Assembly: GCF_019059575.1 (NCBI RefSeq)
Contig: NW_024881989.1
Span: 1 to 64,000 of the forward strand
DNA length: 64,000 bases
Source: Amphibalanus amphitrite
Taxonomy: Eukaryota > Arthropoda > Thecostraca > Balanomorpha > Balanidae
Direction of reading: 5' to 3'
Position 1 is the first letter of the stretch; each line of letters opens with the position of its first letter. The notes beneath the pieces are model-generated. The model saw only the letters and a program-made list of their open reading frames with translations. It did no database searches and was not told where the DNA came from. A program made the position numbers and the translations under genes. Positions 44,201-56,200 of this stretch are shown in pieces.

Positions 44201-47200
44201 CTGAAACCCCACATTACTTCTGCTGTGGACTGTACCACAGGCCTAGCAAGGGCACCACGGGCCTGTCAGGGGCACCTCAGGCCCCACCGGGTCACTCATA
44301 GCCTGCCGCCCCCAGGGGGCGCCACGCACCGCCCGGTCCGTCGTCCGCCGCTGGGCGCAGTTAGGTGGAATCGTTTTGTATTGATAAGGAAATTTTGAAA
44401 AAGAGAAGCTATTTGGATGCCGTCTTTCAAACTTAGATCGGTACCACTGAGAAGAATGTCAAGCTTCTTTGAGTTGTTTGCTTGCTGGAACTTTGAGGTT
44501 ATGTAAGAGATTTGACTAAAGAGTTCAGACCGCAGCATGTTGAAATGGGGACAATTTAGTACGAAATGTGCTACGGTCTCTTTTGGGCTCCCGCAATCAC
44601 AGTAAGGAGAAGAGGCTTTTTGAATTTGGAAAAGATTATATGTCTGTGAGTAGTGAGGCTCAGAGACGGCAGTCTGTAGACCGCACAGTCTGACGTCTCT
44701 GAGCAGTGCAATTGCGACTCAGAGGCGGCAGTCTGTAGACCGCACAGTCTGATGTCTGTGAGCAAGTGCGACTCAGAGGCGGCAGTCTGTAGACCGCACA
44801 GTCTGATGTCTGTGAGTAGTGACGCTCAGAGGCGGCAGTCTGTGGACCGCACAGTCTGATGTCTGTGAGTAGTGACGCTCAGAGGCGGCAGTCTGTGGAC
44901 CGCAGTCTAACGTCTCCGAGAAGTCCGACTCAGAGGCGGCAGTCTGGCTGTTGGCAGTAGGCCACTGGATCAGCGTGGCACTCACAGACACAGAGACACC
45001 CTCAACACACAGTGACTGGCCATTGAATCAACACGGCCCAGGTCGGCACTGTCAGACGCCGATGGATCACCGCACTGCCACTACTGGGGATAGAACACCG
45101 GGGCCGAACGCACCACTGGGGGATAGAACACCGGAGCCGAACACAGTGCTGAGGACAGGACACAGCAGAGTACCTACACGGGCAGAACATAAGACTGATG
45201 GACTGAGGACCATGGCAGAAACGACGTCCCGCAGAGCGTCCAGCGGAGGTAGAATGTCCCACAGATTGTCTCACAAGATGTCCCACAGATTGTCCCACAT
45301 GGGATGCCCTACAGGGCGGTCCACAGGGCTTCCCGCGGAGGCAGGGTGTCCCACAGACTGTCCCACAAGGCGTCCCACAGGTTGTCCCACAGGGTGTCTC
45401 ACAGGACGTCCCTCAGGCCTCAGGGCTGTCCCTCGGAGACTGTGTGTCCCACAGGGCGTCCCTCGGATACTGTGGGCCGTGGGGTGTCCCGCAGGGTGTC
45501 CCACGGAGACTGTGTGTCCCGCAGGGTGTCCCGCGGAGGCAGTGTCCCAAAGATTGTCCCACAGTGCCTCCCCCGGAGACAGGGTGTCCCGCAGGGTGCC
45601 CCGCGGAGCTCCGGCGAACTTTGTGGCCGACTGGTGAGCCGTCTCAATATCGGCGCGAGTGTTGCGGGCCTTTTGTCCGCCCGCTGCGGTGTGTCCGTGT
45701 TATACAAGGTCGTCCAGCCAACGACTCGCTAAGAAAGCACATACTTTCCCGATGTCTACTCCAAATAGCACCTCCGTCTCCACGGAGTGCAATAATTCAA
45801 CGAAACTTAACCGCTGCCCATGACGAATAATACAATACTGAATACATATTTGAGACCGTCCTAAGCCATGGTGGGAAGCATGCCTACTTTTTGTGCTGTA
45901 CGTACAATAATGCACCTTGAAATGATTTGCTTAAAAGCATTCAGCTATTACATAAAGTCGAGCTTCTGATTTCATCTCCCTGTCGGTATATTATTCGATG
46001 ATAGCAGCCTGCTAAGTCGTCTTCGGTCTTTGAGGGACTTTTGTGATATGATCATCGTCAAGGCATTTAACGGTGGCAGTCCCACAGTCCCAGTCCGTGG
46101 GTTATCACCGGTCACCAGAGCGCATATCCAATCCAGGCAGAGAGGTGGCTGGAGGATGGTCCGAGCGGGCGGCCTCCTGATTGATTGGTGCAGCAGGGCG
46201 TCGGCGGCGCGGACAGCGACTGCGCTCGGGTGATCAGGGCAGGGCGGAGGATCAGACGGCCGTCCGACGCCGCCCGGACAGCAGCCGGACAGCAGCCGGA
46301 CAGCAGCGCGCCGTCCGGACAGCAGCCGGACAGCAGCGCGCCGTCCGGACAGCAGCCGGACAGCAGCGCGCCGCCCGGACAGCAGCCGGACAGCAGCCGG
46401 ACAGCAGCCGGACGGCAGCCGGACAGCAGCCGACTGTCCGCAGCAGCGACCGCAGCGCGGCAGGCGATGGCCCAGCTCAGTGCGGAGCCTGGGAACGCCA
46501 GCTGCCTGTTCAGCAGCCCGCACCTGCACTGCTACCGGCAGCGCGCCGGCCCGTGGCCCCCGGCGGCTCCGGGCGCCGGCCCGTGGTCGGACGGCGGCCC
46601 CTGGCGGCTGGTGTGCGCCTCGACCGCGGGCCCGGAGCGGGCGGCCGGCCTGTACGGCGCGCTGGTGGCGCTCACCGGCTGCCTGGTGCCGCTGGTGGTG
46701 GTGCTCAACCTGGCGGTGGTGGTGACGGTGCTCTCCAGCCGGCGGCTGCACACCGTCATCAACGCGCTGGTGGTGGTGCTGTGCGCCTCCAACGTGCTGT
46801 GGGCGGCGCTGCCCGTGCACCTGTCCGCCTGGCGCAACGCGCCCGTCCAGTGCCGCCTGCGCACCTTCCTGTTCGTCATCACGCGCGGCATCAGCAGCAC
46901 GGCCATCCTGGGCATCACCGTGCTGCGCTACCTGCTGGTGGTGCGCAACCGCAGCTTCTCGGCCAGCCGGCGCAACGTGGCGGCCGCCGTGGGCCTGGCC
47001 GTGCTGCCCAGCCTGGGCAAGTGGCTGCTGCGCAGGGGGGACGATAAGGCCGGCTGCCAGCCGGTGCTGGCCTGGTCCCCGGACGGCTTCCCGATCATCG
47101 CGCGCTTCGAGCGGGCGCTGGACCCGGTGCTGGTGGCCGCCTCGGTGTCCGAGTACGCCGTCGGCCTGCTGGTGCTCGGCTTCTGCTACTCGGCCATCCT

Positions 47201-50200
47201 GGTCGCCGTGGTGCGCTCCAAGCGGCGCGTGGCCGGCGCCGGCGGCGCGCCCCACCAGCCCGGCGCGGCCGCGGCAGGGTCTGGTGGACCAGCTGCGGGG
47301 CGCCCCCAGGGATCGGAACAGGACAGTGGCAGCGCGCCGACGCCCCGGCAACCACCGGCAACGCGGACAGGCGACAAAGTCCGGCTGTTTGTGATATCCA
47401 AGAAAGCTGACGCCCCGGCCGTGCCGTGTCCGATGAGGGCCAGCCAGTCTGGACCACTCACAAACACAAACCCTAACACCAGCCGCCCGGCCGTCCAGGA
47501 GCCCTCGGCTGCCAGACCCGAGCGCCCCGCGCTTCTGAGCGTGCCGAAAAGAGCACCACCCGCCCACCAGTCGCCAAACCGAGCCCGCACTACAGCACTG
47601 GAGCCGTCCTCCCAGTCTGCGTCTTCTGAGGCGCCTCCTTCACCTGCCAGCTCTGCGAGCCAGCGATCTGGGGACTTCAGCAGCACGGCGCCCCGGCCCG
47701 GCCCACCCGGCGGCTCCGCGGCCCGACCCGGCCCACCCGGCGGCTCCGCGCCCTGGCCCGGACCACCCGGCGGCTCCGCGCCCCGGCCCGGCCCACCCGG
47801 CGGCTCCGCGCCCCGGCTCGGCCCACCCGGCGGCGGCCGGCCGGCGCCCGCCCGCCGGCCCGCCGGCCGGGTCGACCTGGTCGCCACGGTCTCACTGTCG
47901 GTGTTCGTAGTGGTGCTGTTCGTCACCATCTTCCCGTACGTGGTGAGCCTGGGCGTCATCAACGCCCGCGCCGAGTGCGTGCTGAGCGCGGCGCAGCGCG
48001 TGCTCGTCTCGGTGGTGGTGGTGGCCAGCATGGGCGCGGCGGCCGTCGGCGGCCCGCTGGCCACCGTCCTCTTCAGCGCCGACTTCCGGCGGGCGTTCGG
48101 CGTCCTCTGCCGGCGGCTCCGACGGGCGCTGACCGGGCGCTGACCGGGCGTTCGGCGTCCTCTGCCGGCGGGTGCGAGGGACGCTGACCGGACGCTGACC
48201 GGTGACACTCCATATTCAGTGGACCGGGGTGACACCCCTGCAGTCGACCGGACGGGGGTTCTCTAATGGATTACCTCGGGCTTTTCAAAAAGATGTCGCT
48301 GCTAAAATAATTATTCTTCCATGCCTAGCTTGTCAAAAAAGGAATAAATTATTTAATTCATATCTCCTAGTCCTAGTCGTATTTGTTGCTGTCGCGTCTC
48401 GCGGTGTGTCCTCAATGTATACGTATACAGGTACACTGTACCTACATCAGTGTGTCAGTGTACACTGCGGAGGCTGCACCAATTCCGCAGGCGCTGGAGT
48501 TTGGTGTTGATGGAGTCCGGAGTTTGGACACCGTGTGTCTGAGAGGCACCCACCTCACCGTGAAGTGACGACTAGGAATACACGCACAACGCACCTGTCC
48601 GTCAGTAGGTCTGCGTGTCTGTCAATGACGTCTGGTAACGGGAGGCCGGCCGCCCAGAGCGGGCACATGGCAACTGGCTGCCTCTGAGCCTGTTTGTATT
48701 TCTGGGTGTCATCACATCAGTCATCACCGACCCGACCACCCACCTGGAGGCGGTGTCAGGGGCGGTGGAGAAGGCAGGGTGCGAGGCCGTCCCCCGAACA
48801 GCGGGCAGGGTGCGAGGTCGTCCTCCCGGACAGCGGGCAGGGTGCGGGACCGTCCTCCGGACAGCGGGCAGGCGAGTGGGGCCGTCCTCCGGACAGCGGG
48901 CAGGGGAGTGGGGCCATCCTCGCCCCTGAACGAGCTAGAGCTTCGCGGAAAAACGAGCGTGTTGCCCGTGACGAGAGAAAACCGATGATATGCAATTTTT
49001 AGGTCCTAGGTCATTGGTTGACCTTCCAGGTCCGGTCAATGACCCAAAGTCGGGAAAATCGGGACCTGTTAGAAAGCCGTAAAGTGTGGCTGCTATAGGG
49101 TTTTCGGGGTGCTGATCACGAATATCAGGCTAGCTTTCATTACAGATGATGTCTCCATGCAATTAGGCCAGGTCGGGTCAGGTCAGGTCAGGTCAAACAG
49201 TAGGGGTCCTGCCAGGTATTCGTAGTAGGTGTCAACAGCCTCTGACAGCTTTGTAACATGTTACGAAGGGACCAAAACTACTTCGTAGATGTTCCTATGG
49301 TTGCTAAATTCGAACTCAGCTCCAAAAACTGGCCTAGAAACACGTAAAACTCGAAAAAGTGAACCCTGGTCATCAAAGGTCAATGACCTGACCTGACCTT
49401 CAGGTGACCTTGATACTCTCCCTGATGCATGGGACCACCATCATTTCACATGTTTCAACGCTTGAAACCACGAAAAGACTGCAAACGCGCGGCTAATGCG
49501 AGCCGACACCTACGCCGAATCGCGATTCCGGCCAAATATGGTCTCGAAAAGTAGGTCACAGCCAGGTCAAAGGTCATTTGGGTCAGGGGCATGCAATTTT
49601 GAAGGTAGGTGTAAAATTGATCAACTCGAGGGAACTGAAAGCTTTGTCACGATCAGCCGCTTTTTACGCGAGTTATTCGCGAAAAACCGAGGGGGCCGTT
49701 CAACCCCCCCCCCCTATACGGGCGAGGGTTAAATGTTCAGAGGCGGTGTAAAATTGATGAACTCGACTTCGGGGGTAGGTAGGTACCTACTAAACGTTTC
49801 GTCGCGATCGGCCGCTTTTTGCGCGATGTATTCTCGAAAAACCGAGGGTCTGGAATTGGATATAATGCATACCTATGATAGATCTGGCACATGGGTGGAG
49901 AACCTACCCCGGCCACCCCGGCCGTGGCCGGGGTAACTTTCAGCCAACCCCGGCGCGGCCGGGGTAACTTTTTCCACTTTTGTTAATCCTGAAAGCTGTC
50001 TCCATACGAAAACAAACTGCCATCTATAAAAGCGTCTCTCATTATTCTTATCTACCTTGAAAAGTTCTTGAAAATTTACTTTATTTTCATTTTGGAGCTT
50101 CTATGTTTTTAACCCGCGAGTTGCTGGGGGGGGGGCGTTAAACGCCCCCACTTTTTTCGCCGGGCCATAGCATAAAAACGGCGCGCCGCAGGCGCGCCAA

Positions 50201-53200
50201 ATTTTGGGTACCTGTAGGGAATTGATTGAAGTTTATTGTGACAAAGTTTCAAAAAATCGGTCGGAAAATTTTTGAGATATCGAGGTTTTAGTGACGTCAT
50301 GATTTCTGAGTTTTCGACCAAAAACGGCATATGTTCAAAAAATCATATAAAATCACAGAATAGACATACAGACATGCCGTAAACGCCATTAGACTGCCAA
50401 TACCATGATCAATCAAATGGCTATCTTCGATTATTGATTATCGTTCCGCATTTTCCATAATCTTGAACTGAATCTTGGCAATTTTTCGTGACTACTTCAC
50501 GACCAAGATACATGAATTTCTTAAATTGAACTTTTTGAGCCAAACACGTACACATAATGATAAAATGAATGTCACCATCGTGTTCTACGCCCCAAATTAC
50601 CTAAAAAACATGTGTCACAGGCTGCGAATATCAGTTTTGATTTTCGGGGATATGTGCCTACCCGGTTGACCTGACCTTGACCCTGACCTATGCTTGACTG
50701 ACCCCTACATGGAGCTGACACTCTCGTAGGCCTTATAAGATGGATTGTGCACCGTTTTGACAGAGTTTATAGCGAGAGGCGCCCATTGCGAAGTCCTGAA
50801 GTCCATGCTACTGAAAGCCCGATTTCAGGTGTTTGACCTGACCTTGACCCGACCTGTGACCTCAAAATTCAACTTTAAAGTACTCATCTGAAGCGTCTCG
50901 TCGCGCTCTTTCGTTTGCCGCCTCGTGCGTTTCGCTGCGCCTATTGGTTCTCGAGTTATCGGCTGGGGGCGTTTAACGCCCCCCCCCCCCCCAGCAAACG
51001 GTGGGTGGCGAAATGCCCCAGCAACTGCCGGGTTAATTCTTTTCATCGCGGAGCCCGACATGTTTCATCAAACAGAAGTAGGGGAGAGTGGGGTAATTTG
51101 GCCGCTTTTTTAGAAAACGATATAACTTAAAATTGACGACACATTTCTGCATTTTCTCAACGCTGGCAGGTGTCGTATTCATTTTACTTTGCTGGACAGT
51201 GAACTTGAAATGATAGAGTAATTACTTATATTGAAATTGTGACGTATTACAAAGGTCTGCAAGGCGGCCAAATTGCCCCACTAGCAGGGTTATTTGGCCG
51301 GGTGTGTGGGGCAATTTGGCCGGTGTTAGTCTGCAGTCGGGATTTTCTGTTATATTGCGAGTCAGCTTCAGATCCAGCAATGACGTGTGTCCTATGACTC
51401 ATTTGCTGCATTTTGGAGGTTGACTCAGGGGTCACAGGGGTCAAAATAGCCAAATTAGCGGCTCTAAATGCGAAGACAGTTTTTTTACGAATAACTTTTG
51501 AAGTAATCAAGCTAGGCCAAAACTTCGAGTACCATCGTAACTCTCTCGTCAGTCCGCATCGAAAGATATATGTGTTTACCTTGAGAAGTCAAGGTCAAAG
51601 GTTGACCTCAGGTCACGTTGCATATGGTCGCTTGACCTCAAGGTCACGTGCTTTCAAGGTCATCATGCATATCATTCGATGCGCCTTGGCGAGCTGAACA
51701 GAATGAGACCATTTGTACGGCTGTACCATTTTTATGTAAGGATTTATTAGCAAAAAACGTTTGGTAACCTTTGATGACGTCACATGCTCTTACAGTTGAC
51801 CAATCGGAAGTAAGGCATCAAAATAGTCAAAGCTGGTCATGAATCATGTCATTTATGGTACAATTGACCATGAAAACTCGGCCGTCCCAGCATATAGACC
51901 ATGAGCGCACCGGCCAAGTTGCCCCGCTAGTCCCGGCCAAATTACCCCATATTGTCATTCTGAAAATTGTTGTCTATAAAGTCATCACGGCTGTACGGAA
52001 TTAGATAAAATTGCTCTTGGAACCGCTGAACACCCCCAAGAATGGCGCTATAATGTCTGAATTCGTTTTGAGCCCAAATACTACATGTTATACAACTTAG
52101 TAAACAGAAGTAAAAGTTACCATTTTCTAATGAAATTAACGTTTTATTAATTTTGAATAAAACTACGAGGGGAAAAGTTTTGACCTTTCTCCTCCAGTTA
52201 TTTCTACCCATGACAAATGAATAGAGACTAGAGCTATTTCACTCACTTTTATTAGACAGCGTACAGGTGGGGGCGGCCAATTTACACCACCGGCCAAATT
52301 ACCCCACTCTCCCCTAAATCATATTAAGGGCCGTTATCGTAAGATGGCACTGTAATAACATCACAAGACAGGACGAGGTTAATATCAGTGAGATAGAAGG
52401 ACGAGCTGCTGGGGCTCAAGGCTCCCCCAACTTAACCCGCGCCAGGGTGGTGGCCTTATCGTAAACGTTGAGTCGAGAGGTGGGCTTTTCACGCTCCTTC
52501 TAACTCGGTTACTGGGCTACGAGGCGAGAAGCGGAACGACGTTTGAGAGAGCGACAAACGTGATCAGAGAAATCTGGTCATGTTTTAGGCAAGCTCAATA
52601 ATAAAATCACCATAGATCATCAAATGCCAAATTTCTCTGATTTTAGCGTTCTCCGACAACTTTTCTCACAGTTCATGAATATAACGGAGCTTAAACACTG
52701 CAAACAAAACATTCGATTGCATACTCGTTTAACCCGCGCGGGGCTGGGGGGGGGGTAAATTTTACCCCCCCTCGCGAATTTCTGCGATAGCTCAAAAACG
52801 GCGGCGCGCAGCGCCGCCAAACTTTCAGTACCTTTTCTTACATCAATTTGACACGTTCCCTGAAAATTTGAGCGAAATCCGTCGGAAAATTTTTGAGAAA
52901 TTGACGTTTTAGTGACGTCATGTTCGCCATTTTCGCCTCAAAAACGGCAAAAGTTCAAACGCCGCTAACATCTTCATTTTTAAAGGAATCAAGACGTAAC
53001 AAAAAAGGTTATACGTAATTTTTCTTTGTCTATCAAATGGCTATCTCGGTTTTTTGAAAATTTTGGATTTTGGCCTAAATTTTTTCAAAAAACTGACTTT
53101 TTTGGGAAAATCATTATAAAATCCAAAATTTTGAGTCTATCGAAAAAACCGTAATATATGTCAGAGAAGTGGTCTATGTGCACCTACATACCAAATTTTA

Positions 53201-56200
53201 GAAGAATCGGTTCAAAAATGTGGGAGTTATTCAAAATTTTATGACGTCACGACACACAATTTTTTTGAAAAATGACTTTTTTGGAAGTTCTAGACCTTGT
53301 ACGGAAATAAGAATAGCACCGTTCGATTCGCCGTGAAAAACTGCATCAGATAGACACCTTTTTAGGCCTTAACAACCAACTTCAAAATTTGACCTCACTT
53401 GACCTGACCTTGACCTGACCTCGACCTGAAATTCATCCAGAGGTGGTCCATATCACTTATTGAGTGTGCCTATTGAATTCTATGAGTAAAATGACCCATA
53501 AAACATGTGTCGCACATGCCCTTTTCTATATTTTGTTTTTTGGTGACCTGACCTGACCTGACCTGACCTTGACCTTGACCTCTGAATGATATTGTATGCA
53601 ACGAATATTGTCTTGGTAGCCTAAGAACACGTTTTGGGCGATCAGTCTCAGTCCATGACTCCATTCTTCGGCAACTACGGTGTAAGGCCGATACTGTAGA
53701 AACTTGCAATTTGTACCCTTGACCTGACCTTGACCTTGACCTCAAACTTTAAATTAAGTACATGTTTTTAGTAGTTCGTGATGAGAGCTTTCGATTGGCG
53801 TTTGAATTTTCCAAATCGGACCATTAGTTCGCGAGATAACAGGGGGGTAAAATTTACCCCCCCCCAGCCCCGCGCGTTCGGCTGGAGACCCCAGCCCCGC
53901 GCGGGTTAAGGCTCGGTCGCGAATAATATTTCAGGTGCGAGCTCAAATCAATAGAGGGTCATGCAAAACGGTCAAATTTGACATTTTGTTTTGTGTGGGA
54001 AGGTTGCAACTTCCACGGAATAAGCTTTGCAAAGGGCATGATGGCATTTTTAGCACGATCATCCAGCAAATTTGACCTGATGACCTGACCTAGCACTAGG
54101 TGACATGCGTCCGAAATTTTAAGGCGTGTTGCAAAATTGTTGTTACAATTACGAAATCTTCCGCACCTGCGTGCAGCAGATTTCCCTAAAAACGTACAAA
54201 CGACAGACATCCATTATTCTATGCCACAGAATAGGGGTTTGTTGATAACCGTTGACAAATAGGTATTTGAGCATCATCGTCTTTCTGACTTTCGGTCGCC
54301 GGCCGGGGTAACTTTTTCAAACATTCTCCACCCGTGATCTGGCATGTGGATAGCCACCTGAGTGGATATGACCTATGACATTTCAACAGAGGTCAGCCTC
54401 GATCAATCAGAAAACACTTTCGTGAATCGTAAGGAAAGACATGTTAAATTGTGAATATTCCAGTGTTTATGATTATGTCATAAATATGCAACCACAGAAA
54501 CCTCATTGACCATTTATTTACCTATGATGTCACAGGAAGGTCAGATAAGGTCAAATTGTACCGGTTTACAACGAAAAACAATTGTTTACGTAAAAATGAC
54601 TTTACTCACGTAAAGGATCATATTCAGTCAGGAATAGGCTAATTAGCATCATTAATATTACTCCTGACTGATTTCAAGCACAAATACCTACCGAAAATAT
54701 TGTGACGTCATAAAAACAGTCGCTACTATTTCAGTCATTCAAATGGCTATATGTCTGGCAGTTTTAGAGATATTTTGTTAATTTTTGGTAAGTGTAAGGC
54801 CTGTGTAAAGGCGTTCTCTGACATATAGGTATTCCGTTTTTTAACAATTCAAAATTTAGATTTCTTGGGATATTTTTGAAATTTGAATTTAGAAATCCCT
54901 AGATCTAGTGACTTTTTATTTCGGAAATTTTGAAATAGCCATTTTGTTTGCATGTTTTTTATACAAACGGACCAATTTTTGAGTCGCTTAGTTGAAACTC
55001 TGATTTTCTGCGATTTTTCTCCGTGAATAACTTTTCGACGAAAAATCGTCGAACATGACCTCAGTTTGACCTCTATAGCTCGTGAACCGAGATGACCTGG
55101 GACCTAATTTTTTAAGGAGTTGTGTAAAATTGATATCTGGAGAGGTACTGAAAAGTTTAAGTCGAAATTCGCAGCCGTTCCTGAGTTATCTACGAAAAAC
55201 CACAGGGTGTGACCCTTTGCCCCCAGTCCCCCCCCCCCCCAACGGGTCACGGGTTAATGTGAAGACAAGTGAGACAACATATGAAAAAAAGAATGAAAGA
55301 AAACAAAATCACTGCAGGTTTGTGCGGAAAACCGACGGCAGCTCGACATTTGTGACTGCGCACATGGCCTGCAGTGCCGGGTGGCCGTCTGACCGGGCGG
55401 GCCGTCTGTTCCGCCGTCTGTTCCGCTGTCTGATCGGGCCGGGCCGTCTGTTCCGCCGTCTGTTCCGCCGTCTGACCGGGCGGCGGGCCGTCTGTTCCGC
55501 CGTCTGTTCCGCTGTCTGACCGGGCGGCGGGCCGTCTGTTCCGCCATCTGTTCCGCTGTCTGACCGGGCCGGGCCGTCTGTTCCGCCGTCTGTTCCGCTG
55601 TCTGACCGGGCCGGGCCGTCTGTTCCGCTGTCTGACCGGGGTGGGCCGTCTGTTCCGCCGTCTGTTCCGCTGTCTGACCGGGCGGCGGGCCGTCTGTTCC
55701 GCTGTCTGACCGGGCGGGGCCGTCTGTTCCGCCGTCTGACCGGGCCGGGCCGTCTGTTCCGCCGTCTGTTCCGCTGTCTGACCGGGCGGCGGGCCGTCTG
55801 TTCCGCTGTCTGACCGGGCGGCGGGCCGTCTGTTCCGCCATCTGTTCCGCTGTCTGACCGGGCGGCGGGCCGTCTGTTCCGCCGTCTGTTCCGCTGTCTG
55901 ACCGGGCGGCGGGCCGTCTGTTCCGCCATCTGTTCCGCTGTCTGACCGGGCCGGGCCGTCTGTTCCGCCGTCTGCTCCGCTGTCTGACCGGGCCGGGCCG
56001 TCTGTTCCGCTGTCTGACCGGGCGGCGTGCCGTCTGTTCCGCTGTCTGACCGCGGCGGGCCGTCTGTTCCGCTGTCTGTTCCGCTGTCTGACCGGGCGGG
56101 GCCGTCTGTTCCGCCGTCTGACCGGGCGGCGGGCCGTCTGTTCCGCTGTCTGACCGGGCGGCGGGCCGTCTGTTCCGCAGCCCAACTCGTACGCGGCCAC

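Noticed and set aside
45972-48235. 531- and 349-codon minus-strand frames opposite the receptor
   Set aside because: Shadows of the GC-rich receptor coding sequence; no motifs, and the plus strand has clear membrane helices.
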